The position numbers and the translations under genes were made by a program. The notes beneath the pieces are model-generated. The model was not told where the DNA came from. It saw nothing but the letters and a program-made list of their open reading frames with translations, and did no database searches. Below are positions 13,736 to 22,135 of a stretch of 64,000 nt of DNA, in pieces (positions within the stretch are counted from its first letter, which is position 1; every line of letters starts with the position of its first letter). The stretch is from positions 2,701,865 to 2,765,864 of the forward strand of contig JAGTTQ010000001.1 in NCBI GenBank assembly GCA_018223415.1. The letters run 5' to 3'. The DNA is from Eubacteriaceae bacterium Marseille-Q4139. Its GTDB lineage: Bacteria; Bacillota; Clostridia; Lachnospirales; Lachnospiraceae.

Positions 13736-14138
13736 TGCCAGTATTCAAAAATGAGGATAACGGCACATGGTATGTAATGGCAAGATATGTGAACTGGAAA
13801 GGCGAGCGTAAACAGAAATGCAAGCGGGGATTTGCCACAAAGAAAGAAGCGCAGGAATGGGAGCGAATGTTTCAATTATAGACTTCTTCTGATCTTGATA
13901 TGAGTTTTGAAGCCTTTACAGAATTGTATATCAAGGACGTAAAAAATCGTCTAAAGGAAAACACTTGGCTGACAAAAGAGCATATCATTCGCACAAAGTT
14001 ACTTCCATATTTCGGCAAGCTAAAAATCAGTGAGATTTCCACAAAGGAAATTATCACTTGGCAAAATGAAATGCTTGCCTATCGTGACGAGAAGAAAAAG
14101 CCGTATTCACAAACTTATTTGAAAACATTACACAATCA
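13735..14138 (+). pseudogene. int: IME2 tyrosine integrase, N-terminal part with in-frame amber, cut by TnB
   Basis: MPVFKNEDNGTWYVMARY... encodes arm-binding and core-binding domains. An in-frame TAG at 13879-13881 replaces what is probably a Gln codon (FQL-stop-TSSDLDMSF). At codon 135 (CA at 14137-14138) the sequence enters TnB. The frame runs on to 14208, adding the same transposon-encoded tail as in the satellite integrase. The catalytic half resumes at 31881. Precise loss of TnB would give a 363-residue integrase that still contains the amber codon. Confidence 0.9.
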
Positions 14139-14279
14139 AGAGTTACTATGTAAAGGGTGGTTTCTGCCATCTAATACATATGACTGCGGCTCATTTGTGG
14201 TGAATTGAAAAGCAGTTATAGGAAAGGAGTTAAAATATCCTAATAACTGCCGAAACCAAAACACACAAAGGAGGTCGTC

Positions 14280-14654
14280 ATGAAATCTATCTTTGAAGAA
14301 ATAGGCGGCATATACCGTCAGGAGGGGGATTATCTTATCCCAAACATAAAACTTCCAGAGCAGGAGGAGTATCAGCTCGGCAAATATGGCCGAATGCGGC
14401 GAAACTTTTTGAAAGAGCATCATCCTGTCCGTTACTCGGATCTCATAGTGGAAGGACAGCTCTGGAATCACCTGGCCGAGATCGACAAGCTCTGCAATGC
14501 CCGTATGGAAGTGATGATAGCTGCTATGAAAAAACAGGAAGGCGTCACAGAAGCCCTGAAAGCGGCAGACCAGATGGAATGGGTGCGCCGCATGAACAGC
14601 ATCCATAATCGGGCAGAAGAAATCGTGCTGTATGAACTGGTATATGAAGTATAA
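14280..14654 (+). CDS. tnpV: Transposon-encoded TnpV-family protein
   Basis: 124 residues, near-identical to the TnA copy (for example EEIGGIYRQ versus EAMGGTYRQ). It begins 141 bp inside the left end of TnB after AAAGGAGGTCGTC. It converges on the DUF6076 gene across a terminator. The family is tied to Tn4451-type transposons; its molecular role is not established. Confidence 0.8.
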   Translation: MKSIFEEIGGIYRQEGDYLIPNIKLPEQEEYQLGKYGRMRRNFLKEHHPVRYSDLIVEGQLWNHLAEIDKLCNARMEVMIAAMKKQEGVTEALKAADQMEWVRRMNSIHNRAEEIVLYELVYEV

Positions 14655-14668
14655 CATAAAATAGACAG

Positions 14669-14717
14669 AGGGGACGCTTTTGGCAGCAATCAGCTGCGGC
14701 AAGCGCCCCCCTTTTTT
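14669..14717. terminator. Terminator between tnpV and DUF6076 gene
   Basis: GGGGACGCTT pairs with AAGCGCCCCC around an inner GCAGC/GCTGC stem. TTTTTTATT follows on the plus strand. Confidence 0.75.
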
Positions 14718-14718
14718 A

Positions 14719-15642
14719 TTATTTCTCGTCTCTATCCCGGTTCTTTGCCCGATTCTTATACACATTATGTTGGTTTTTACACTGTGGGCTGCAAAATACA
14801 TTATTGGCTCGGCTGGCGACAAAAGCCTTCTGGCAGTGTTCGCAGAGCCGCAGCGGTTTTTCCTCATCAGTCAGCATAAAGCTGAACATGAGCTGAATCG
14901 CCGTTAGAAGCGAGTGAAAGTCCCAGACAATCGTGGGGCTGGTTACGGGCTTGTCAAACAGGGCAATATGATAAGTCGGTGCAATTCCTCCAAAAGCAGC
15001 CATGCCCATACGATAGGTGTTTCTGGATGCCTCATCCAGCTGATCGTAGTCGTGGTAAAACAAAAAGCTGCTGGTCAGCGTAAATGCCCAATCCTTGAAT
15101 TGCTGCATGATCCATTCATACGGTTCCGCATACTGACGCTGAAACTGCATATTCATCGCCATAGGCTGCTCGGCAAAGGTCATAGCAAGCGCCATCATCG
15201 CTCTGTCCTGATTGATGTTCCAGCTTGACTGAATGCCTTCTTTTACCACATCTAATTTTTCAAAAGGATAGAATAAAGACAAAAATGCTTCTGTCTGCAT
15301 GGATTCTGCTTTTATAAATCTGTTTTTCGGGAGATAAACTGCCTCATAGTCCATAAAGGACGGTGTGGTAGGCAGTGCGGTCATCAGCCCCAGCAGCCCA
15401 TACTGATGAACAAATTCCAGTACAGCCTGCTCAATGACCGCCTCACTTTTCCGGCCCATACAGAGCATCCCGACATTGAGAGCATCCACAACCAGTTTTT
15501 CGGAATCCTTTAGAGGATCATAAACTTTCGGTTCTGCCGCAGGAGCGGCCATGATATATCGTCTGCCATTCTTTCCGGTCTTTATCTCATACTGATTGTA
15601 CCGCACCCAATAGGAGCTGGCGTGTGCAAATAGATTCTGCAT
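14719..15642 (-). CDS. DUF6076-type protein with C-terminal zinc ribbon
   Basis: 307 residues, the counterpart of 2000-2926. Substitutions include EAFLS, WIMQQF and KPVTSPT, and the ending is DRDEK in place of DTKNGL. The CEHCQKAF...CSPQC ribbon is intact. It lies downstream of the sigma-like gene on the same strand, 54 bp apart. Function unknown. Confidence 0.7.
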   Translation of the reverse strand: MQNLFAHASSYWVRYNQYEIKTGKNGRRYIMAAPAAEPKVYDPLKDSEKLVVDALNVGMLCMGRKSEAVIEQAVLEFVHQYGLLGLMTALPTTPSFMDYEAVYLPKNRFIKAESMQTEAFLSLFYPFEKLDVVKEGIQSSWNINQDRAMMALAMTFAEQPMAMNMQFQRQYAEPYEWIMQQFKDWAFTLTSSFLFYHDYDQLDEASRNTYRMGMAAFGGIAPTYHIALFDKPVTSPTIVWDFHSLLTAIQLMFSFMLTDEEKPLRLCEHCQKAFVASRANNVFCSPQCKNQHNVYKNRAKNRDRDEK

Positions 15643-15696
15643 GGCTTCACCTCCATGTGTAATCTGATATATTATAATCCTATTACAAGTATAAAA

Positions 15697-16596
15697 TCAA
15701 TTTTCGGATTCTGTCAAGCCGCTCTTTTTACGGGGCGGCGTTTTATTTTCTCGCTTGACCTTCGCCGCACTCTTTCCGCTCTGCTCTAAACTTGCAGCAT
15801 ACAGAGCAACAAATTCTTTCTCCCGCAAGGTCAAGCTGTTCTTCCGCAAAAGATGTTCATATAGCTGATGCTGTAATTTCCGTGTGTAAGTATCCCACAG
15901 CTTGCGGATATTTCGATCAGATTGCCCCCGCATGGCTGCCACTTTAGCAGTGCTGTACAACCGCAGGGAGAGAAAGTACAGCACTTCCTTATGTTCGTCC
16001 TTCAGCCGTTCCACAATTTTGGAGAGAAATGGGTCAGCAGTCAGCTGGTGCATCTCATAAGGACAGTCAAAGATCAAGTCCAGAAAACTGCCTTTGCCCA
16101 AAAGCTGCTGTTCCGGCGTATTCAGCCACTCAGGGAAAACCAATCCATAGTTTGCCTTCTTATACTCCAGCGGTACATCTCCACGAAGATTTTCGTGATA
16201 CCGCTCTCTGCGTTCACGGTTGCGATCCAATCGGTCCATTTCCCCAATAACCACAGAAAAATCTGTTTCTGTTCTTGCGGCTAAGCTGATGCGCTCCACA
16301 GCTGTTTCATCCATCTGCTGCCAGAGTGTATTCAGGCTGATGGGAGATTCGGCTGAATCGGCATCTTCTGGAATATCATCCTCTGCTTCTAAAGGATGCT
16401 CGTCCTGCTCCAGCTCACTTTCCAAAGCAGCGTTCCGTTCTTCTGCCAGAGCTTCTTCCAGTTCTTCATCGCAGACAGGAGCGTCCTCGTCCTGGTTCCA
16501 GTCGGCAAAGTCAAGGATAGGTTCTGCCCAGGAGGCTTCTTCTGAATTTTCTTCGCTTTCTTCTTCCAACCACAGATCATTCTGTTCTTCGTCCAT
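15697..16596 (-). CDS. Sigma-70-region-4-like transposon protein with acidic N-terminus
   Basis: 299 residues; the TnB copy of 1046-1945, with visible differences of Arg to Trp (NIRKLWDTY) and Lys to Asn at the last residue. The Arg to Trp change falls just after the predicted HTH and could affect DNA contact. The acidic N-terminal 95 residues are unchanged. It diverges from the VLP/tnpW/recombinase unit and so may control it. Confidence 0.65.
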   Translation of the reverse strand: MDEEQNDLWLEEESEENSEEASWAEPILDFADWNQDEDAPVCDEELEEALAEERNAALESELEQDEHPLEAEDDIPEDADSAESPISLNTLWQQMDETAVERISLAARTETDFSVVIGEMDRLDRNRERRERYHENLRGDVPLEYKKANYGLVFPEWLNTPEQQLLGKGSFLDLIFDCPYEMHQLTADPFLSKIVERLKDEHKEVLYFLSLRLYSTAKVAAMRGQSDRNIRKLWDTYTRKLQHQLYEHLLRKNSLTLREKEFVALYAASLEQSGKSAAKVKRENKTPPRKKSGLTESEN

Positions 16597-16768
16597 GACT
16601 TCGCCTCCCTTCTGACTCCTATTTTATCTCAAAAACTTGTGCTGTCTATAATTTATTTTTAATTTTTGAAAAACAGTTCCGATTTACATCGCTGTTTTCT
16701 CCTATTAGTGAGGAGGTAATCTGAAAATCATTATTCTGATTACATTTTATGAAAGAAAGGAGAAAACA

Positions 16769-17134
16769 ATGATGTCAAACCAAAACAGGGAGCTGACTTC
16801 AAAAGAGAAACGCTCCATCAAAAAGCTGGTCACAAGGTTTTGCGCCAACTATGACAGCGAGTACGGGTGCTTGCCGCTGGACTGCGATTGTCCCATGTTC
16901 GGCATCTGCTACACAAACAGTGCTATGTGCCGCTACTTTCGGGAATCAGTTTTGCCCAATGACCCGGAGCTGCAAGCATCACTGGAAAGCCAGCCTGTCC
17001 GCACCTGTCAGTATTGCGGTCAGAAATTTCCGGCTGACGGGAAGCGGGTGTACTGCTCCCAGCAGTGTGCGGAGTCTGCCCGCCGTCAGCAGAATGCAGC
17101 GAGAGTACGGAAATTCAGAAACAAGCAAAAGTAA
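16769..17134 (+). CDS. Cysteine-rich VLP-type protein
   Basis: 121 residues, identical to 508-873. Two cysteine clusters suggest zinc binding. It is the first gene of the rightward unit leading to tnpW and the recombinase, after AGAAAGGAGAAAACA. Confidence 0.75.
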   Translation: MMSNQNRELTSKEKRSIKKLVTRFCANYDSEYGCLPLDCDCPMFGICYTNSAMCRYFRESVLPNDPELQASLESQPVRTCQYCGQKFPADGKRVYCSQQCAESARRQQNAARVRKFRNKQK

Positions 17135-17214
17135 CCATTTGCCCCTCCGAAACCCTGATGGCACAAGGGTTTTCGGAGGGCATTTTGCGGTTGGAAGGGA
17201 GTTCTATCAAAACC

Positions 17215-17295
17215 ATGAAAACAGCGAAGAAAAGCGTTACACAGCAGGAATACAGAGCTGAAACCTTGCCGGAGGATATTGCCTATGGGAAATGA
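17215..17295 (+). CDS. 26-residue small ORF upstream of tnpW
   Basis: MKTAKKSVTQQEYRAE... ending DIAYGK, conserved with 347-427. It overlaps the tnpW start by 11 bases. Probably a coupling leader. Confidence 0.5.
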   Translation: MKTAKKSVTQQEYRAETLPEDIAYGK

Positions 17296-17503
17296 AAAGG
17301 AAAAGCAGGGCTTTTATATGATAAACCGCCGTATCGGTTCCACTATCTATCGGGTGAGAGTATACGGCAGTGAAACAGCAACAGAAACGATGGAAGATAA
17401 AATTTTAAGACTGATTCAAAACGAGGCTGCAAATCCTTGTGGTTCTTGTGGTATAATGGAATCACCACAAATGAGCCGTCAGTCTGAAAGGAGCGCATCA
17501 TGA
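17285..17503 (+). CDS. tnpW: Transposon-encoded TnpW-family protein
   Basis: A 72-residue TnpW-type protein as in TnA. The stop overlaps the recombinase ATG (ATGA), giving direct translational coupling to tnpX. The C-terminal QMSRQSERSAS is characteristic. Role unproven. Confidence 0.75.
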   Translation: MGNEKEKQGFYMINRRIGSTIYRVRVYGSETATETMEDKILRLIQNEAANPCGSCGIMESPQMSRQSERSAS

Positions 17504-19572
17504 GCGTAAAACAGACTGAAGGAAAAATCACAGCTCTTTATGAGCGTTTGTCCCGTGACGATGAACAGGTTGGGGACAGTAACTCGATTGTGAATCAGAA
17601 AAAATATCTGGAAAGCTATGCTCAGCAGCAAGGTTTCCAGAATTGCGTCCACTATACGGACGATGGCTATTCCGGCGGCAATTTTGACCGGCCTGCATGG
17701 AAACGGCTGATGAATGATATTGAGGAAGGTCGAGTCAGCACCGTACTTGCGAAGGATATGTCACGCATTGGCCGTGATTATCTGCAAACCGGCTTTTATA
17801 CGGAGGTGTTCTTCCGTCAGCATGGTATCCGGTTTATTGCAATTGCGAATAATGTGGACAGCAGCGACCAGAACAGCAACGAATTTGCTCCGTTTCTCAA
17901 TATCATGAATGAATGGTATCTTCGGGATCTGAGCCGAAAGCAGCGCACAGCGATTCGGATTAAAGGTGAATCCGGTAAGCCGACCACAAACATCGCCATT
18001 TATGGCTACAAAAAAGATCCCAAGGATAAATTCCACTGGCTGATCGACGAGGAAGCCGCAGAGGTTGTACGCAGGATATTCCGCATGAATGCAGAAGGAA
18101 TCGGTCCTTATGAAATTGCACGGATTTTGTATGAGGACAAGGTGGAAACTCCTGCTGTCTATTTGGGGAAGAAAGGGATCGGCTTTTGGAAAAGCAAAGA
18201 AGATTTTCCCAACCCCTATAATTGGAGCGGTTATATGGTGGGTCAGATTCTGTCTAAGCCGGAGTATATCGGGCATACTGTAAATTTCCGTTCTCATAAA
18301 GAATCCTATAAAGATAAAGGCAGTGTCCGTAATCCGCAGGAGGAATGGCTGATTTTTGAAAACACCCATGAAGCGATTATTGACAAAGAGACATGGGAAC
18401 TGGTACAGAAGCTGCGGAAAACACCCAGACGCAAGGATACCCTTGGAGAAGCAAATCCACTGACAGGACTTGTGTTCTGCGCTGATTGTGGGGCGAAAAT
18501 GTATAACCACCGATTCCAAGGTGATTTGGAAAACGGAAATTACCCCTATGATGCTTACGAATGCTCAGCGTATAAACTGGCTTTCAGAAACAGAGTGGAT
18601 GTATGCTGCAGTCACTATATTTCAACCAAAGCCATTCGGACTTTGCTCCTGGAAACAATACAGGCAGCCAGCACCTATGCCATCACCAACCAGAAAGAAT
18701 TTCTGGAAAAGGTGAGAGCAGCATCGGCACTCCGCCAGAAAGAAGCTGTAAAAGATACGAAACGGAAGCTCAATAAGAACCGGAAACGGGCAGATGAGCT
18801 GGATGTCATCATCAAAAAGCTCTACGAGTCTTTTGCGGTTGGGCGAATTTCAGATCAACGCTTTGATAGTCTGCTGGCGGAGTATGAAGCAGAACAAAAA
18901 AATTTGCGCTCGGAGATTGCAGAGTTTGAAAAACAAGTAGCGGCCTTTGAAGAAAGTACCGCAAATGCCGAACAATTCCTTGCACTGGCGAAAAAGTACA
19001 CGGACTTTTCCGAATTGACGACGCCGATGATCAACGAGTTTGTAGACAAAATCCTTGTTCATGCCCCGGAAAAGGTGGATGGGGATCGAGTGCAGGAAGT
19101 GGAGATCTATCTAAACTTTATTGGATACTTTGCGGCACCTGTGCCGGAACTGACACCGGAGGAAGAAAAGCGGCAGGAATACCTGCGTAAGCATCGTATG
19201 CAAAGCAGAGAACGGTACAAAGCACTGAAGGATGGCACCCGGAAAGTAGGTGAACCGTTTCAGATTGTGTGTAAGTGCTGCGGGAAGACCTTTGAATCAA
19301 AAATGTCCAATGCGATGTTCTGCGATCAAAATTGTCGCTCTAAATATTACCGGCAGGAAGCGGCGAAAAAAAGAAAACGAGAATGCACTTGTGGAAACTG
19401 CGGAACTGTCTTTATTACAGACAGAAACGGCGTGAAGTACTGCTGTGAGGATTGCATGAAAGAAGCAGCCTATAAAAGACAGAAGGAGCGCAGAGCGGCG
19501 AAGAAAAACGAACAGAAAAGTATAGAAGCATCCGCCATTAAAGAGTCGGATCAAAAAGGGAAAACAGCATAA
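17500..19572 (+). CDS. tnpX: Large serine recombinase (TnpX-like transposase)
   Basis: 690 residues. The N-terminal resolvase domain (about 10-160) has the nucleophile in YERLSRDD (Ser18) and DMSRIGRDYLQTGFYTE. A recombinase domain (about 190-300) follows, then a zinc-ribbon domain (VFCADCGAKM) and a long coiled coil (about 410-500). There is a DUF4368-like region, and the unusual C-terminal about 85 residues carry two zinc ribbons (CKCCGKTF...CDQNC and CGNCGTVF...CCEDC) with a Lys-rich tail. Expected to excise and insert TnB through a 2-bp core, probably CA here. Intact; a terminator follows. Confidence 0.92.
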   Translation: MSVKQTEGKITALYERLSRDDEQVGDSNSIVNQKKYLESYAQQQGFQNCVHYTDDGYSGGNFDRPAWKRLMNDIEEGRVSTVLAKDMSRIGRDYLQTGFYTEVFFRQHGIRFIAIANNVDSSDQNSNEFAPFLNIMNEWYLRDLSRKQRTAIRIKGESGKPTTNIAIYGYKKDPKDKFHWLIDEEAAEVVRRIFRMNAEGIGPYEIARILYEDKVETPAVYLGKKGIGFWKSKEDFPNPYNWSGYMVGQILSKPEYIGHTVNFRSHKESYKDKGSVRNPQEEWLIFENTHEAIIDKETWELVQKLRKTPRRKDTLGEANPLTGLVFCADCGAKMYNHRFQGDLENGNYPYDAYECSAYKLAFRNRVDVCCSHYISTKAIRTLLLETIQAASTYAITNQKEFLEKVRAASALRQKEAVKDTKRKLNKNRKRADELDVIIKKLYESFAVGRISDQRFDSLLAEYEAEQKNLRSEIAEFEKQVAAFEESTANAEQFLALAKKYTDFSELTTPMINEFVDKILVHAPEKVDGDRVQEVEIYLNFIGYFAAPVPELTPEEEKRQEYLRKHRMQSRERYKALKDGTRKVGEPFQIVCKCCGKTFESKMSNAMFCDQNCRSKYYRQEAAKKRKRECTCGNCGTVFITDRNGVKYCCEDCMKEAAYKRQKERRAAKKNEQKSIEASAIKESDQKGKTA

Positions 19573-19584
19573 GGATCAGCACCG

Positions 19585-19626
19585 AGGCGGCTTGTGAGAA
19601 TAAAATCTCATAAGCCGCCTTTTTTG
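19585..19626 (+). terminator. Terminator after the recombinase
   Basis: AGGCGGCTT...TGAGA / TCTCA...AAGCCGCCT followed by six T residues. Confidence 0.85.
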
Positions 19627-19661
19627 CATTTTCAGCCGGATATGGCAGAAAGGGAAAATCT

Positions 19662-19868
19662 ATGACGGAACACGAAAAGAAGTTATTACAGGATAAGCAC
19701 CGTTTAGAGGAAGCTCAGGCACGGGATCGAGTGAAAGAACGTAAAGCCCGAACACGTAGGCTCATCCAGGAAGGGGCGATTTTAGAGAAAGCTTTGCCGC
19801 AGGTGCAGAGGATGACTTTGGAGCAGCTGGAGGATTTTCTATGGGAAGTATTCAAATCAGTTCGATGA
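19662..19868 (+). CDS. DUF3847-type small protein
   Basis: A 68-residue, highly charged helical protein (MTEHEKKLLQDKHRLEEAQARDRVKERKARTRR split by charge). I recognise it as DUF3847, a family usually found just before MobA/MobL genes in Firmicutes mobile elements. It could be a relaxosome accessory DNA-binding protein. AGAAAGGGAAAATCT precedes the ATG. Confidence 0.7.
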   Translation: MTEHEKKLLQDKHRLEEAQARDRVKERKARTRRLIQEGAILEKALPQVQRMTLEQLEDFLWEVFKSVR

Positions 19869-19929
19869 GCTGGGAGCGTTCCGGGAAACCGGGGCGCTTC
19901 TCTTTTTTCCCGAAGGGCGCACTTACTCA

Positions 19930-20272
19930 CCACCCCGAAGGGGCGGTGGTATTTCCTGCGGAAATCGTGCGCTCTCCGAGGGGGATTGCGGCGTCTGCGG
20001 ACGCCGCTGGACAAGGCTGCATTTCTGTCAAACTGCCAGCCTTGTCCATGCAGTCGGTAAGGGGGGTCCATTTTGTAAGCCCCCTATTTATGGGGTGGTA
20101 TATTGCCACCCCATCTCGCCGCCTGCCTGTGTCAACCTGCCACCGGCAGCTTGACACAGGTACAGGGGTGTAACGAATCGTTCCACCCCTGCTGGAGGTA
20201 CGTCGCATTTCACGACGTACCTGTTGGAATCAGGTGCGGAAGAAGGGCTACTGCATTTCACAGTAACCCTTC
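19930..20272 (+). other. Array of ten consecutive hairpins upstream of mobL (candidate oriT / structured leader)
   Basis: Stems in order: CCACCCC/GGGG-GGTGG (19930), ATTTCC/GGAAAT (19951), GCGGCGTC/GACGCCGC (19988), GGACAAGGCTG/CAGCCTTGTCC (20009), GGGGG/CCCCC (20062), GGGGTGG/CCACCCC (20092), CCTGTGTCAA/TTGACACAGG with inner CTGCC/GGCAG (20126), CAGGGGTG/CACCCCTG with inner AACG/CGTT (20163), AGGTACGTCG/CGACGTACCT (20196), and GAAGGG-TACTG/CAGTA-CCCTTC (20242). The last two share the loop CATTTCA. It lies between DUF3847 and the relaxase, where an origin of transfer would be expected. Confidence 0.75.
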
Positions 20273-20289
20273 GGAAAGGATGGTAGACA

Positions 20290-21984
20290 ATGGCAATTTA
20301 TCATTTAGAGGCCAAAATGGTCAGCCGTGGAGCCGGACGCTCTGCCGTGGCTGCTGCGGCCTATCTGAGCTGCCCTCGGTTGCTCAATGAGTACGACGGA
20401 GTGCAGCATGACTACACCCGCAAACAGGGACTTGTGTGGCAGCAGGTTTTTCTGCCGGTTGCCGCTCCCACAGAATGGCAGAATCGAGAAATATTGTGGA
20501 ATGCTGTGGAGGAAAACGAAAAAACAAAGGACAGCCGCCTGGCCCGTGAATTTGTGGTTGCGCTGCCGATTGAGCTGAGTAAAGCACAGTGGGAAAGGTT
20601 GCTGTCCGATTTTGTTTCTGATACCTTTGTATCTGATGGGATGTGTGCGGATGTGGCGATTCATGATCCATACCCTCCCGGTCACAATCCCCACGCTCAC
20701 ATCCTGCTGACGGTGCGCCCGCTGGATGAAAAGGGAAAATGGCAGTACAAGACCGAGAAAGAATATCTCTGTGTCAAGAACGGCAAGGAACAGGGCTTCA
20801 CTGCCGCTGAGTTTAAACAGGCACAGGCCGATGGATGGGAAAAGCAGTACCAGTACAAGGTGGGCAAAAAGAAGGTGTATATGGTCCCTTCATCAGCACA
20901 GGCGCAGGGCTATGAAAGGGTGTCCAAGTACCCCAAAAGCACCAAATACGGCAGACAAAATCCAATTTCTGAGCGTTGGAACAGCGAAGAGCAACTCGTC
21001 TTTTGGCGTAAGGCATGGGCAGATGTAACCAATCTTCATTTGGAGCGTGCTGGACAGGAAGAACGCATCGACCATCGCAGTCATGCAGAACGGGGGTTTG
21101 ATATACAGCCTACCATTCATGAGGGTGTAATTGCAAGAGCACTGGAGAAAAAGGGGATCGTCTCTGATCGCTGTGAGCTGAACCGTCAGATCAAGGCGGA
21201 CAATGCCCTGCTGCGGGAGTTAAAAGCGCAGATGAAGAAGATGGCACAGGCTGTCAAAAACAGTTTGCCTGCTATTGCAGAAGCTATGGAAACATTGCGT
21301 GCCAATATGATCGTATTTCGGTATCAGCTCCGTCATATCAGCCGGGGTAAGTACAAACTGAGTCAATATCTGGATGCTGCAAAGCCTACCTTTGCGGAGT
21401 ATCTGGCGTTAGTGCAGAAAATCAAAACTGCTGCAAAGGAACGAAAAACCATGCTGACAGAGAAGAAAGAAATTCCTTTCTGGAATGCCTCAAAGCATAA
21501 GGAGATATCTGCTAAAATTGCAAAGCTGAACGAGGATATTGAGGAACTGAAATCCGAAAAGGCTGTACTGCTTAATCAGCTGAACTGTGCGGATGATAGT
21601 GAAATTTCTGCTATCAAAAAGGACATTGCTGACGCAGAAGCCAGTCTTTCCAAGTTGGAACAGCAGGAAGAAAAGTATTCCTCTGAACTTGAAACTGCCC
21701 TTAGTGAATATGCAGATCTCAAAGAGCAGAGTGCAGACTTTGAACCTGTTGAACTGTATGCACAGAGAATGGCGATGCGTTCGGAGAAGTCTGCCTCCGC
21801 ATCTAACCGGATTCAGTCTGCTTATGGCGAAAAGTATGATCCTCTGCTGATGTTCGATAGTCAGAGAGACATAGCTAAGCTACTCCAAGATGATGCAGAA
21901 AATCGTGTTTACCAGCAAGAGATGGAACAGCGAAAACGGCAGGAACAAAAAGAAAAGCCCAGACATGGTGATCCGGAGCGATAA
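20290..21984 (+). CDS. mobL: MobA/MobL-family relaxase
   Basis: 564 residues. The N-terminal relaxase domain (about 1-230) starts MAIYHLEAKMVSRGAGRSA and carries the HUH metal motif in GHNPHAHILLTVRP. The C-terminal part (about 290-560) is coiled coil. This MobQ-type enzyme nicks oriT and pilots the strand during mobilization by a helper conjugation system; no coupling protein or type IV secretion genes are present here. A GGAAAGGATGG site precedes the ATG. TnB is therefore mobilizable in principle. Confidence 0.88.
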   Translation: MAIYHLEAKMVSRGAGRSAVAAAAYLSCPRLLNEYDGVQHDYTRKQGLVWQQVFLPVAAPTEWQNREILWNAVEENEKTKDSRLAREFVVALPIELSKAQWERLLSDFVSDTFVSDGMCADVAIHDPYPPGHNPHAHILLTVRPLDEKGKWQYKTEKEYLCVKNGKEQGFTAAEFKQAQADGWEKQYQYKVGKKKVYMVPSSAQAQGYERVSKYPKSTKYGRQNPISERWNSEEQLVFWRKAWADVTNLHLERAGQEERIDHRSHAERGFDIQPTIHEGVIARALEKKGIVSDRCELNRQIKADNALLRELKAQMKKMAQAVKNSLPAIAEAMETLRANMIVFRYQLRHISRGKYKLSQYLDAAKPTFAEYLALVQKIKTAAKERKTMLTEKKEIPFWNASKHKEISAKIAKLNEDIEELKSEKAVLLNQLNCADDSEISAIKKDIADAEASLSKLEQQEEKYSSELETALSEYADLKEQSADFEPVELYAQRMAMRSEKSASASNRIQSAYGEKYDPLLMFDSQRDIAKLLQDDAENRVYQQEMEQRKRQEQKEKPRHGDPER

Positions 21985-22021
21985 CGCACTGATTTACAAG
22001 AAATTGCTTGAAGGACGAACA

Positions 22022-22077
22022 AAGGAGCCGTTGCAAAATAGATGAGTAATCATCTATGGAGCAGCGGCTCCTTTTTT
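22022..22077 (+). terminator. Hairpin terminator after mobL, at the IS left end
   Basis: AAGGAGCCGTTGC and GCAGCGGCTCCTT form the stem around an inner GATGA/TCATC stem. TTTTTT follows. It may double as part of the IS terminal repeat. Confidence 0.7.
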
Positions 22078-22135
22078 ATGCCCTGAAAACAGAAAACGGA
22101 CCCTGAAGAGCCCGTAATCCATGGTATAATAAGAT

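Noticed and set aside
1..17641. TnA and TnB as arms of one composite transposon
   Set aside because: Each has its own junction in a different integrase, they differ in gene content, and TnB has complete ends of its own.
19930..20272. CRISPR array
   Set aside because: The units are unrelated hairpins without a constant repeat or regular spacers, and no cas gene is near.
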